Origin: a bacterium
GTDB lineage: Bacteria; Babelota; Babeliae; Babelales; Babelaceae
Reading direction: 5' to 3'
Length of the DNA: 10,534 bases
Assembly: GCA_021847535.1 (NCBI GenBank)
Contig: JAJZMR010000077.1
Span: forward strand, 2,326-12,859
The translations under genes were made by a program, and so were the position numbers. Every line of letters starts with the position of its first letter. Position 1 is the stretch's first letter. The notes below the pieces were generated by a model, which saw nothing but the letters and a program-made list of their open reading frames with translations, did not search any database and was not told the DNA's origin. Below are positions 1-6,897 of the stretch, one piece after another.

Positions 1-58
1 TCTGCATCTGGTTGAGATCGATGGTGATTTTTCGTTGATTATTTTTTATATGAATCAT
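1..58 (-). CDS. ybeY: Probable YbeY rRNA-maturation endonuclease, N-terminus only
   Basis: An open frame begins at the ATG complementary to 56-58 and runs off the left edge of the window; only 19 codons are visible. The peptide begins MIHIKNNQRKITID. This resembles the first strand of YbeY proteins, which often start with an I-x-N-x-Q-x-K-x-x-I-D pattern. YbeY is a zinc-dependent endoribonuclease of 16S rRNA maturation and ribosome quality control; its histidine cluster would lie outside the window. The start is 11 bases after the valS stop on the same strand, so the two are probably co-transcribed. No clear Shine-Dalgarno sequence precedes it. With so few residues the family call is tentative; that a gene starts here is more secure. 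Confidence 0.45.
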   Translation of the reverse strand, partial: MIHIKNNQRKITIDLNQMQ

Positions 59-69
59 ACCGGATGCGC

Positions 70-2556
70 TCAAGGTTCGATACATATGGTTGCTTCATAG
101 AGCGTATGGTTATCGACCAGTTTCGATTCCATCGGTTCATGTGCATAGATTATTGTCTGTGTACGAGCAACGCCTTTAATTATTTTTTCAACGGTTACCA
201 GCTCTTTTTGTATGGACTCAGAACAGCTTATGGTGAGGGTATGTAACTCAGTTTTAAGAGATAAGGCCTTATCTGTCTTTAATTTACGCAGGTGTTGAAC
301 GACCATTAAAAGAGTCTGCACAGTTGCTGCCGCCTGAGGGAACCCTTCAGCTCGTGAGTCATCACCATGAACAAAAGAAGAATACGTTGTTTGATGGAGC
401 GAATCTTTACCATGATCGCCCTTATATAATTCTTGATAAATTGCATCGGTGATATAGGGCAAAAAAGGTGCGTACCATTGCAATAATTCGAATCCTACTT
501 GATACAAAATAGCACGTGTTTCATCTTTTTGTTCTACCGTATAATTGTCGGGATTAAAAAATTGATCCTTGATTAATTCTAAATAATTATCACACCAATC
601 ATTCCAAAAAAATCGCTCTATATGCTCAAGCGCCTTATGAAAATTATAGAGCTCAAAGCTTTTTTTATAGTGCTTAAATGTTTGCAGAGCCTGATGCATA
701 ATCCATTGATTAAGCTTATCACGTGGATCGACCGGCTTGTGACTAAATTTTGCCCCATGCTCCGGCTTGATGGCATGTTCAGCCACAAAAAGATAGGCAT
801 TCCAAAGTTTAACGATCAATCGCATGCCGATTTTTAATTGATTTTCAGAAAATGGTGTATCAGCGCCGAGCTGCGCACCCGCGGCCCAGTAACGAATAAC
901 ATCTGCTGGATAACTTTTTAAAAGATTTTCAGGCTCAAGAGGACTATTACCCTGCGACTTAGATATTTTTTGTTTTTCTGTGCTCAATACATGACCAGAA
1001 ATAACAATATCTTGCCACGGAATCTGCTTATTATGCATCCACGATTTGACTATTGTATCAAAGGCCCAGGTACGTATAATATCATGCGCCTGCGGCCGCA
1101 TGCTCATAGGCAAAAAAATTTTGTCCGTTGTATACTTTTGATTAAAAATTTGCTGACAAATCATCGGCGTGAGTGACGAAGTGTTCCATGTATCCATAAC
1201 ATCCATATCAGCAACAACAGTATCATTGCCACACGAAGGGCACGGCTTGCCATACGGTGTTTCTTGTGGATCGATGGGAAGCTGACTCGCTTGCGCTAAC
1301 AAAATTTCACCGCAATGACTACAATGCCAACAAGGAAACGGAATCCCAAAAAAACGTTGCCGCGATATACACCAGTCCCAATTAATGTGCTCTACCCAAT
1401 TATCGTATCGCGATTTCATATATCCCGGGTACCAAGAAATTTCAGCACCCTTGGTCATAAAAATATCCTTATACGATTTTATATCGATAAACCACTGCGG
1501 TAAGCTTAAAAATTCAATAGAATTCTTACAACGCTCATGAATATTAACGGCATGAGCAATCTTTTTTTGATCTATAATCAGATCATTATGAGCAAGCTCA
1601 GTAAGAATTTTTTCACGTGCCGGCTTTACCTTAAGATCACCTATATAAGCAATATCTGGTGCAAATCGGCCATTTTTTTGTAAAATCTGCACAAAAGTTA
1701 ATCGATGCTTTTTAATCCATTCGATGTCAGACGTATCCCCAAATGCACAACACATCACCAACCCCGTACCTTTGTCCATTTTAACGCTCGTGTCCGGAAT
1801 GAGAGGTACTTGGTGATTATATAACGGCACACGAGCAAATCCACCACTTAAATGGGCATAACGCTGATCGTCTTTATGATATAAAAGCGCGACGCATGAA
1901 GCTAAAAACTCCGGCCTGGTTGTTGCAATCGACAAAGACGTACCATCTTGATATGTAAACAACAGGGTCGACATTAATGTCTCTTGTTCTACATCTTCAA
2001 GCTCTGCCTGCGAAACTGATGTATAACAGGTGGTACAATAAAGAGCCGGCTCTTCTTTACGGTAGACAAATTTTTTACGAAAAAGATCTAAAAATGACTG
2101 TTGCGAAAGTTTTCGTGTTTGTGGATCGATTGTTGAATAGACATGTCTCCAATCAATTGAAAGAGCCATTGTCTGAAACAGGTCTTGAAATTTTTTTTCT
2201 ACTTCAATCGTTTCATGTAAACAAAGATTTATAAAAGCGGACCTGCCAAGACTTAATGCGGTCACTGACTTCTTTTTTTCAACAAAGCGCTCGGTCGGTA
2301 AGCCATTGCCATCAAACCCAAAAGGGTAAAAAACGGCAGCGCCGCTCATCCGCTGGTACCGGGCAATAAGGTCCGTATGGGTATAAGAAAATATGTGACC
2401 AATATGGAGTGCCCCTGAAACAGTTGGTGGGGGCGTATCGATGGTAAAAAGAGGTCGTTCATCAACATCCAGCTGATTGAGACGGTAAACGCCTGTATCA
2501 TGCCACATTTTTTTAAGACGAAGCTCTTGAAATTGATGATCGTACTTTTTTTCCAT
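70..2556 (-). CDS. valS: Valyl-tRNA synthetase, archaeal/rickettsial type
   Basis: This class I aminoacyl-tRNA synthetase charges tRNA-Val in the cytoplasm. The 828-residue protein has the Rossmann signature HIGH at 51-54 within TPPPTVSGALHIGH, an editing (CP1) domain with TTRPE at 212-216, CxxC pairs at 412-415 and 439-442 that probably bind zinc, RPQAHDIIRTW at 487-497, and the KMSKS loop as KISKS at 530-534. An anticodon-binding helical domain follows from about residue 620. The PPPTVSG-LHIGH and RPQ-HDIIRTW signatures and the absence of the long C-terminal coiled-coil arm of typical bacterial ValRS point to the archaeal type, which is also known from Rickettsia. The gene is complete. It is divergent from mraY and followed 11 bases later by the putative ybeY. 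Confidence 0.96.
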   Translation of the reverse strand: MEKKYDHQFQELRLKKMWHDTGVYRLNQLDVDERPLFTIDTPPPTVSGALHIGHIFSYTHTDLIARYQRMSGAAVFYPFGFDGNGLPTERFVEKKKSVTALSLGRSAFINLCLHETIEVEKKFQDLFQTMALSIDWRHVYSTIDPQTRKLSQQSFLDLFRKKFVYRKEEPALYCTTCYTSVSQAELEDVEQETLMSTLLFTYQDGTSLSIATTRPEFLASCVALLYHKDDQRYAHLSGGFARVPLYNHQVPLIPDTSVKMDKGTGLVMCCAFGDTSDIEWIKKHRLTFVQILQKNGRFAPDIAYIGDLKVKPAREKILTELAHNDLIIDQKKIAHAVNIHERCKNSIEFLSLPQWFIDIKSYKDIFMTKGAEISWYPGYMKSRYDNWVEHINWDWCISRQRFFGIPFPCWHCSHCGEILLAQASQLPIDPQETPYGKPCPSCGNDTVVADMDVMDTWNTSSLTPMICQQIFNQKYTTDKIFLPMSMRPQAHDIIRTWAFDTIVKSWMHNKQIPWQDIVISGHVLSTEKQKISKSQGNSPLEPENLLKSYPADVIRYWAAGAQLGADTPFSENQLKIGMRLIVKLWNAYLFVAEHAIKPEHGAKFSHKPVDPRDKLNQWIMHQALQTFKHYKKSFELYNFHKALEHIERFFWNDWCDNYLELIKDQFFNPDNYTVEQKDETRAILYQVGFELLQWYAPFLPYITDAIYQELYKGDHGKDSLHQTTYSSFVHGDDSRAEGFPQAAATVQTLLMVVQHLRKLKTDKALSLKTELHTLTISCSESIQKELVTVEKIIKGVARTQTIIYAHEPMESKLVDNHTLYEATICIEP

Positions 2557-2580
2557 AATCGTTATAACACTTTGTTGAAA

Positions 2581-2610
2581 TTGAATTTTTTACGTAAACT
2601 TTGTTATAGT
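2581..2610 (+). promoter_or_regulatory. Candidate mraY promoter
   Basis: TTGAAT (2581-2586) and TATAGT (2605-2610) are separated by 18 bases, a reasonable sigma-70-type pair about 50 bases upstream of the mraY ATG. It lies in the spacer between divergent valS and mraY. It was read by eye from consensus only. Confidence 0.45.
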
Positions 2611-2614
2611 TTAC
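2594..2614. promoter_or_regulatory. Inverted repeat over the mraY -10 region, possible operator
   Basis: GTAAACT (2594-2600) and AGTTTAC (2608-2614) form a perfect 7-bp inverted repeat around a 7-base centre. It covers the proposed -10 hexamer at 2605-2610. A dyad in this place in a divergent spacer could bind a dimeric regulator acting on mraY and perhaps valS. No regulator gene is visible in the window. Confidence 0.35.
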
Positions 2615-2658
2615 ACATATCTTTATAGTAATTAAAGAGCTCGATCGATTGGGGACTT

Positions 2659-3723
2659 ATGATTTATTATTTTTTACTTGAGTTGCAACACCATCTCAGT
2701 TTTTTGCGCGTTATAGAATCGGTCAGTTTTCGTGCAATGGCAGCTTTTTTAACAGCACTTATACTTTCATTTATTTCAGGCGGCTGGTTTATTGAGACTT
2801 CTAAGCGTTTTTTTCGTGCCGCTGTTCGAGCACATACCCCCGCAAGTCATCAAGCTAAAAATAATACCCCTACCATGGGTGGCATTTTTATTGTCACCGT
2901 CGTTATTTCAACCATTTTTTTGTGGTGCAAATTATCCGATCCGCACGTAGTTATCATACTTTTCACTCTCTTTCTTTTTGCTGGAATAGGTTTTTGGGAT
3001 GATTGGATGAAAATCCATTATAAAAGAGGACTTACTGAAAAAACAAAATGGGGCGCGCAGTTGATTGCAGGAACTTTGGTCATAGCCGCATGGCATTTTT
3101 TATTGCCGCCATTGACAACGGTCTGTATACCTCTTTTTAAACAAATAAACCCTGACTTGGGAATCGCTTACTATCTTTGGGCTCTTTTTGTTCTTGTCGG
3201 CACCTGTAATGCAGTTAATTTAACCGATGGGCTTGATGGCCTTGCTTCAAGTGCATTGCTCCCCAATTTTGCAACATTCTCGCTGATAGCATACTGCGCA
3301 GGGCATGCTCTTTTTGCACGGTATCTGCACATCCCTTTTGTCGGAACTGCTGAAATAGCGATTATTGGAGCGATATTAATAGGTGCCTGTCTTGGTTTTT
3401 TATGGTATAACACCTACCCTGCACAAATTTTTATGGGCGATGTCGGAGCCCTCTCTTTAGGTGCCGCCCTTGGCATGATGGCCCTCATGACTAAACAGGA
3501 GATCCTGCTTATTCTTTCAGGAATCGTTTTTGTCGGAGAAACATTATCAGTAATTGTACAAGTTGTTGGCTTCAAAATTTTTAAAGTTCGTATTTTTAAA
3601 ATTGCTCCAATCCACCATCATTTTGAAAAATTAGGTTGGCCAGAAATGAAAATTACCGTACGCGCAAGCATTATCACCATAATTGCCTGTTTATGCGCGT
3701 TGATGCTCCTTAAAATTCGCTAA
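2659..3723 (+). CDS. mraY: Phospho-N-acetylmuramoyl-pentapeptide-transferase (lipid I synthase)
   Basis: MraY transfers phospho-MurNAc-pentapeptide from UDP to undecaprenyl phosphate, making lipid I, the first membrane step of peptidoglycan synthesis. The 354-residue polytopic inner-membrane protein has the usual length. It shows the family landmarks in order: TPTMGG at 70-75, the Asp pair in FWDDW at 112-116, NLTDGLDG at 187-194, FMGDVG at 258-263, and the HHH motif in PIHHHFEKLGWPE at 317-329. The start is supported by GGGGA at 2651-2655 just before the ATG. The gene stands alone rather than between murF and murD, and its last 33 bases overlap the end of the convergent permease gene. An active MraY implies that the organism makes a lipid-II-dependent cell wall. 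Confidence 0.97.
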   Translation: MIYYFLLELQHHLSFLRVIESVSFRAMAAFLTALILSFISGGWFIETSKRFFRAAVRAHTPASHQAKNNTPTMGGIFIVTVVISTIFLWCKLSDPHVVIILFTLFLFAGIGFWDDWMKIHYKRGLTEKTKWGAQLIAGTLVIAAWHFLLPPLTTVCIPLFKQINPDLGIAYYLWALFVLVGTCNAVNLTDGLDGLASSALLPNFATFSLIAYCAGHALFARYLHIPFVGTAEIAIIGAILIGACLGFLWYNTYPAQIFMGDVGALSLGAALGMMALMTKQEILLILSGIVFVGETLSVIVQVVGFKIFKVRIFKIAPIHHHFEKLGWPEMKITVRASIITIIACLCALMLLKIR

Positions 3724-4986
3724 AAAGCTGACTATGCCCAAAGCCACAAGCAGAAGAAACGGTAAGGCTGGTAGCGCACGATAATGAATGAAATTTTTGA
3801 TTAAAAATATAAGCAATAATAAACAACTCAAGCAGGCTGCCAGAGCCGAGCGTGATGGCCTGCCATATCGCTTTAACTGATAGCCTATAAGCCCAAAAAC
3901 GCTGAGGGTAAAGGTGGTCGTCAATGCAAGTGTATTGATTTGCTGCAACATAATCTGGTTACCCTGCGTATACCAAATATAGACTAATGCAATAACTCCT
4001 TCGGTCAATATGCATGCAACCGGAACTTGATATCCAGACAAGCGTGTAAAAAAATCTACGCCAAAAATTAATTTTTTTTCTGCAAGCGTAAAAAGATTCC
4101 ATGCATTACTAAAAATAATACCATATGCTGCGCCTAATGATGAACAGGCGATCGCGGTATGAATCACAAGTGTTGCATAGACCTTCAATGCCGGATGCCC
4201 TACAAAAAGCGTATCAAAAAAAAGTGGGAACGCTTGAAAAAAGTTACCAGCGCTTCTCAACTGTTGACCAACAATCATATAAATAAAAGTTTGAAACACG
4301 ACCGCAAGAAGAACGCTTGCACAATATGAATAGATAATAGCACGTGGTCCATCACGTTCTGGATCTTCAAGTGTATGTATAAGCGAACAGGTCGCTTCAA
4401 AGCCAGTGAAGGCATACAAAGCAAAAGGAATAGTAATAAAAACGTTTTCCCAAGCAAGCTGTGTATTAATAAGGTTATCAAGCGAAAAGAAAATAAGACC
4501 TGCGCCAACAACTAAGATTATAGGAATAACTTTAAGAACAAAAAAGAATATCTGAATCGATTTATTCACCCGTACATTCAACATATTTAAGGCCATAAAA
4601 AAAAGAATCACCCCCGTATCAAGAATAAGCGTTGATACTGACGCCAACGGCACAAAAATTGTTTTGATTAATGAACAAAAAAGATGAATCCCAAAACTTG
4701 ATGCTGCCATTTTACCAATAAAATAACTCCACTGGCTTAAAAAACCGACGCCTGGGTGGAGCACTGCAGCATAATCGTAAAACGAGCCCCCTTTATAAAT
4801 CGTTACCAAATAGGCAAGCGCACGAATCAACGGGTATAAAAGAAGACCAACTCCTATGTAGGTTAAGGCACCCCACGGACCAAGATAGTCTGACAAAAGA
4901 ACTGAGTTAATAAAAATGCCTGACCCAAGAATGATATTAAGATTAATAAAAATCGCTGCGCGCAACGACAACCTGGTTGAACTCAT
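3691..4986 (-). CDS. APC-superfamily amino-acid permease
   Basis: This 431-residue integral membrane protein has about 12 hydrophobic segments. The N-terminal ILGSGIF (residues 19-25) is the substrate-binding unwound helix of the amino acid-polyamine-organocation superfamily. YAFTGFEATCSLIHTLEDPERDGPRAI, in the middle of the protein, matches the conserved FAFxGFE...E..NPxRxxPRAI block. Such proteins carry amino acids by proton symport or exchange; the substrate cannot be read from the sequence. The start overlaps the stop of the upstream methyltransferase gene by ATGA (4983-4986), so translation is probably coupled. The 3' end overlaps mraY tail to tail by 33 bases. In a small-genome bacterium it would fit nutrient import from a host, which is inference. 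Confidence 0.88.
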   Translation of the reverse strand: MSSTRLSLRAAIFINLNIILGSGIFINSVLLSDYLGPWGALTYIGVGLLLYPLIRALAYLVTIYKGGSFYDYAAVLHPGVGFLSQWSYFIGKMAASSFGIHLFCSLIKTIFVPLASVSTLILDTGVILFFMALNMLNVRVNKSIQIFFFVLKVIPIILVVGAGLIFFSLDNLINTQLAWENVFITIPFALYAFTGFEATCSLIHTLEDPERDGPRAIIYSYCASVLLAVVFQTFIYMIVGQQLRSAGNFFQAFPLFFDTLFVGHPALKVYATLVIHTAIACSSLGAAYGIIFSNAWNLFTLAEKKLIFGVDFFTRLSGYQVPVACILTEGVIALVYIWYTQGNQIMLQQINTLALTTTFTLSVFGLIGYQLKRYGRPSRSALAACLSCLLLLIFLIKNFIHYRALPALPFLLLVALGIVSFLANFKEHQRA

Positions 4987-5735
4987 ATAACCACCTGCTT
5001 ATTTGAAATGGTCATATAAAGGGCTATCGACCCGGCAACTCCTGCATTTAAGCTTTCTGTCTGACCAGGCATGACCAAGGTAATTTTTTTCTCGCAACTG
5101 CGCACCCAGCCTTGCGGAAGACCATTGGCTTCATTTCCTATGACCAATAAAGCTTCTGCATCATCACTTGAAGGGCTGCTCCCGCCCTGCGTAACAAGCG
5201 CAGCAAGGGGAACCGCGCCCTTTTTTTCTTGCAACATCTGCCAAGAAAGAATATGAAGATCGCTCTTTGCAATGGTGCCAGCGCTTGCCTGGATAACTTT
5301 AGGACTCCATGGGTCGACACTGTCAACCAAAACAACTGTTTTTTTATTAAAAGCAACAGCCGACCGTATCACTGTTCCTACATTTCCTGGGTCTTGAAGT
5401 TGCGCACAGACAATACCGCAAGCCAAGGGCGCTTGAGTAGGGGCAAGGCAAAAGATAGCAAGAACGCCGCTTGGTGTTGATGCTGCACTAATATCAAGCA
5501 TGGCGTCATCAGAAATGACGGTATAACCACCATGAGCATGTTTAATACGCTCACAAAAATCCTGATGCTGCCGGTAAGATTTTTCAGTTAGATAGAGCTT
5601 GTCAAGAATATGGCGAGAATCCAAAAAAGTTCCCACCGCACGAACGCCTTCAACAAGACAACGTCCTGTTGGTATGCGTGTTTTTGCTTGATGAAGAGAG
5701 CGTATATATTTTTTTTCCTGTCTGTTCATATTCAT
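4983..5735 (-). CDS. SpoU/TrmH-family RNA 2'-O-methyltransferase
   Basis: This is an SPOUT-fold, SAM-dependent methyltransferase of 250 residues that should methylate a ribose 2'-OH on rRNA or tRNA. An N-terminal substrate-binding domain (about 1-95, with CLVEGVRAV at 26-34) precedes the knotted catalytic domain. Motif 1 is LQDPGNVGTVIRSA at 113-126 with the conserved Asn118 and Arg124. Motif 2 is LVIGNEANGLP at 197-207. Motif 3 is TLVMPGQTESLNAGVAGSIA at 219-238. All three motifs are intact, so it is probably active. The architecture fits RlmB/TsnR-like enzymes, but the target nucleotide cannot be assigned. The start at the first ATG of MNMNRQ is used; Met3 is an alternative. It is the first gene of a two-gene operon with the permease. 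Confidence 0.92.
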   Translation of the reverse strand: MNMNRQEKKYIRSLHQAKTRIPTGRCLVEGVRAVGTFLDSRHILDKLYLTEKSYRQHQDFCERIKHAHGGYTVISDDAMLDISAASTPSGVLAIFCLAPTQAPLACGIVCAQLQDPGNVGTVIRSAVAFNKKTVVLVDSVDPWSPKVIQASAGTIAKSDLHILSWQMLQEKKGAVPLAALVTQGGSSPSSDDAEALLVIGNEANGLPQGWVRSCEKKITLVMPGQTESLNAGVAGSIALYMTISNKQVVI

Positions 5736-5778
5736 AGTGTATCCCGATGACTAGATCCAAACACAAATAAGAAAAAAA

Positions 5779-5806
5779 AGTGTAAACTAGTAGGCATCAA
5801 AAACAA
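5779..5806 (-). promoter_or_regulatory. Candidate promoter for the methyltransferase-permease operon
   Basis: Read on the minus strand, TTGTTT (5806-5801) and TACACT (5784-5779) are spaced by 16 bases. They lie about 45 bases upstream of the methyltransferase start. The call is by consensus only. Confidence 0.35.
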
Positions 5807-5826
5807 TTAAATTAAAAGGTCCTGGT

Positions 5827-5889
5827 ATGCAACCATTAATGCTATATAAAAGAGTTTACCAAATAAACAAAAAAGCGCGAATAACTTAG
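5827..5889 (+). CDS. Possible 20-residue leader peptide
   Basis: A short frame starting MQPLMLYKRV and ending at TAG (5887-5889) has a better ribosome-binding site (AAAAGG at 5814-5819, 7 bases from its ATG) than the secreted protein gene that follows 22 bases later. It could be a leader peptide that controls that gene, a tiny basic peptide in its own right, or chance. No family is recognised. Confidence 0.25.
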   Translation: MQPLMLYKRVYQINKKARIT

Positions 5890-5911
5890 AGAATTTTTTC
5901 AAATTGATCAA

Positions 5912-6646
5912 ATGAGTGCTTATATGAAAAGACAGTTATTTTTCTTATCATTATCGTTATTATTTATCTCTTGTTCATATGCTCATCAGACATTAGTTAT
6001 GTCACCAGGTGCTTTCCAGGCACCGAGTGATTTGCGTGTTCAGTCAGTGTTACATGATGAAGATGGATTTCACATTCTCAGAGACAATATTGTTCATCCT
6101 GTTCAAAGACATGATGTTGATGCTAAGATACGCAATATGCGTCAAGATCAGCTTTCGGCATTTCTCAAAGCGGGATATCTAAAAGTTAATAAACTTAGCG
6201 ATGGAAGCTACAAGATAGGAGCTCATGTTCGTGGTGTGGGCGGTGGACCCCTTTTGGCAACACTTTTTTATGGTGCAACTAAAGGCATAATTTATGGAAG
6301 TATGGCTGCTTCAAGCACTGCAGGACTGATAGCTGTTGGTACAACAGTAGGCGCTGCTGTAGGAGGAGAAAATGGTGCTCAGGTAGGTGCTATGGCAGGC
6401 GGCGCTCTTTCAAGCACATTGAATATTGTTGCTTCCGGTAGTCCCATTATAGCCGGCGCTGCAACTACATCAGGTAGTATAGTGTCAGGAGCGGTGGGAG
6501 CTAATGCTGCTATGGCAACTACTACTGCAGTTGGTGTGGGAACGGGAATAGTTGCAACGGGTGGAAACGCTGTCGCATTTAAAGCGGGTGTTGAAATGGC
6601 TGCTGTGACTATGTGGCATATCGGGATGTGGATACCTTGGCTCTAA
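5912..6646 (+). CDS. Secreted protein with glycine-zipper-like hydrophobic C-terminal half
   Basis: The family is not recognised. The 244 residues divide into three parts. Residues 5-24 are a signal peptide, either cleaved after SYA or a lipoprotein signal at FISC with Cys21. Residues 25-110 are a soluble region containing KIRNMRQDQLSAFLKAGYLK and ending in HVRGVGGGP. Residues 111-244 are a Gly/Ala/Thr/Val-rich hydrophobic region with GxxxG spacing, as in GAAVGGENGAQVGAMAGG (147-164), ending in MWIPWL. The composition suggests membrane insertion or oligomerisation, as in glycine-zipper proteins and pore-formers. A start at 5924 (MKRQLFF) gives a more typical signal peptide. The small membrane ORF at 6613 overlaps its 3' end by 34 bases. 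The layout suggests a constant export head with a variable hydrophobic tail, possibly an effector; that role is inference. Confidence 0.75.
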   Translation: MSAYMKRQLFFLSLSLLFISCSYAHQTLVMSPGAFQAPSDLRVQSVLHDEDGFHILRDNIVHPVQRHDVDAKIRNMRQDQLSAFLKAGYLKVNKLSDGSYKIGAHVRGVGGGPLLATLFYGATKGIIYGSMAASSTAGLIAVGTTVGAAVGGENGAQVGAMAGGALSSTLNIVASGSPIIAGAATTSGSIVSGAVGANAAMATTTAVGVGTGIVATGGNAVAFKAGVEMAAVTMWHIGMWIPWL

Positions 6647-6828
6647 AACAACGTGAATGGTCTTTAAAGCGTACTCTTTTACGCGCTTTGATCTCAGGAT
6701 GTCTTTACATGTTATTGATGAATCTTATCAGATGGTACATATGTGAGTTATCTCATAGTATGATTGCCGTAACGGCAATTCCATTCGGTCGTGTGGTGGA
6801 TAGATTCCTTCAAAATCTTGGCATGTAA
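6613..6828 (+). CDS. Small membrane protein overlapping the secreted protein gene
   Basis: This 71-residue frame begins inside the last codons of the secreted protein gene, with a 34-base overlap. It has a charged N-terminus followed by one clear membrane helix (about residues 23-43, containing LISGCLYMLLMNLI) and a weaker hydrophobic stretch near 49-58. No family is recognised. Its place directly behind a hydrophobic secreted protein is like that of an immunity protein or partner. The second cassette downstream has an equivalent small membrane ORF in the same relative position. The true start is uncertain because no Shine-Dalgarno sequence is evident. Its TAA stop (6826-6828) lies within the first bases of the 239-bp repeat. 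Confidence 0.5.
   Translation: MAYRDVDTLALKQREWSLKRTLLRALISGCLYMLLMNLIRWYICELSHSMIAVTAIPFGRVVDRFLQNLGM
6763..6779. other. Perfect inverted repeat within the small membrane ORF
   Basis: ATTGCCGT and ACGGCAAT flank a single A. As RNA this gives a 6-bp stem with a 5-base loop. It lies inside coding sequence and no U-run follows, so it is not a convincing terminator; it could be chance or a weak attenuating hairpin. Confidence 0.3.
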
Positions 6829-6846
6829 TTGATTATATAATTAATT
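6827..6846. promoter_or_regulatory. Near-perfect 20-bp palindrome over the repeat's -35 box
   Basis: AATTGATTATATAATTAATT is symmetric in 9 of 10 base pairs around ATTATATAAT. It covers the proposed -35 box at 6829-6834 and recurs identically at 7498-7517. It could be an operator for a dimeric repressor, or simply AT-rich sequence. Confidence 0.4.
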
Positions 6847-6857
6847 CGAACTAAACT
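6829..6857 (+). promoter_or_regulatory. Candidate promoter carried by repeat copy 1
   Basis: TTGATT (6829-6834) and TAAACT (6852-6857) are 17 bases apart, the optimal sigma-70 spacing, about 40 bases before the ATG of the fusion gene. The same 8-mer TAAACTAG occurs at 5783-5790 upstream of the first secreted protein gene. Confidence 0.5.
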
Positions 6858-6897
6858 AGGGCTCGCTTAAGAACTTAAAAACTCTCAACCGGGCCCT
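6858..6897 (+). promoter_or_regulatory. Stem-loop abutting the fusion gene's start codon
   Basis: AGGGCTCG (6858-6865) can pair over 8 bp, with one G-U pair, with CGGGCCCT (6890-6897), which ends immediately before the ATG at 6898. The 3' arm occupies the place where a Shine-Dalgarno sequence would lie, and none is present. The structure could occlude the start or mark an operator just downstream of the -10 box. It is identical in copy 2 (7529-7568). Confidence 0.5.

Noticed and set aside
618..2234. Several open frames of 60-85 codons on both strands within valS
   Set aside because: They lie inside a full-length conserved synthetase gene, have no family signature or ribosome site, and are explained as shadows of its codon use.
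5071..5480. Open frames antisense to, or in other frames of, the RNA methyltransferase gene
   Set aside because: The SpoU/TrmH motifs fix the real frame; the others show no motif and irregular composition.
5736..5911. tRNA or structured RNA in the intergenic spacer
   Set aside because: It is A-rich with no cloverleaf, no T-arm signature and no strong stems.
6763..6779. Intrinsic terminator
   Set aside because: The hairpin is short, inside an ORF, and not followed by a T-run.
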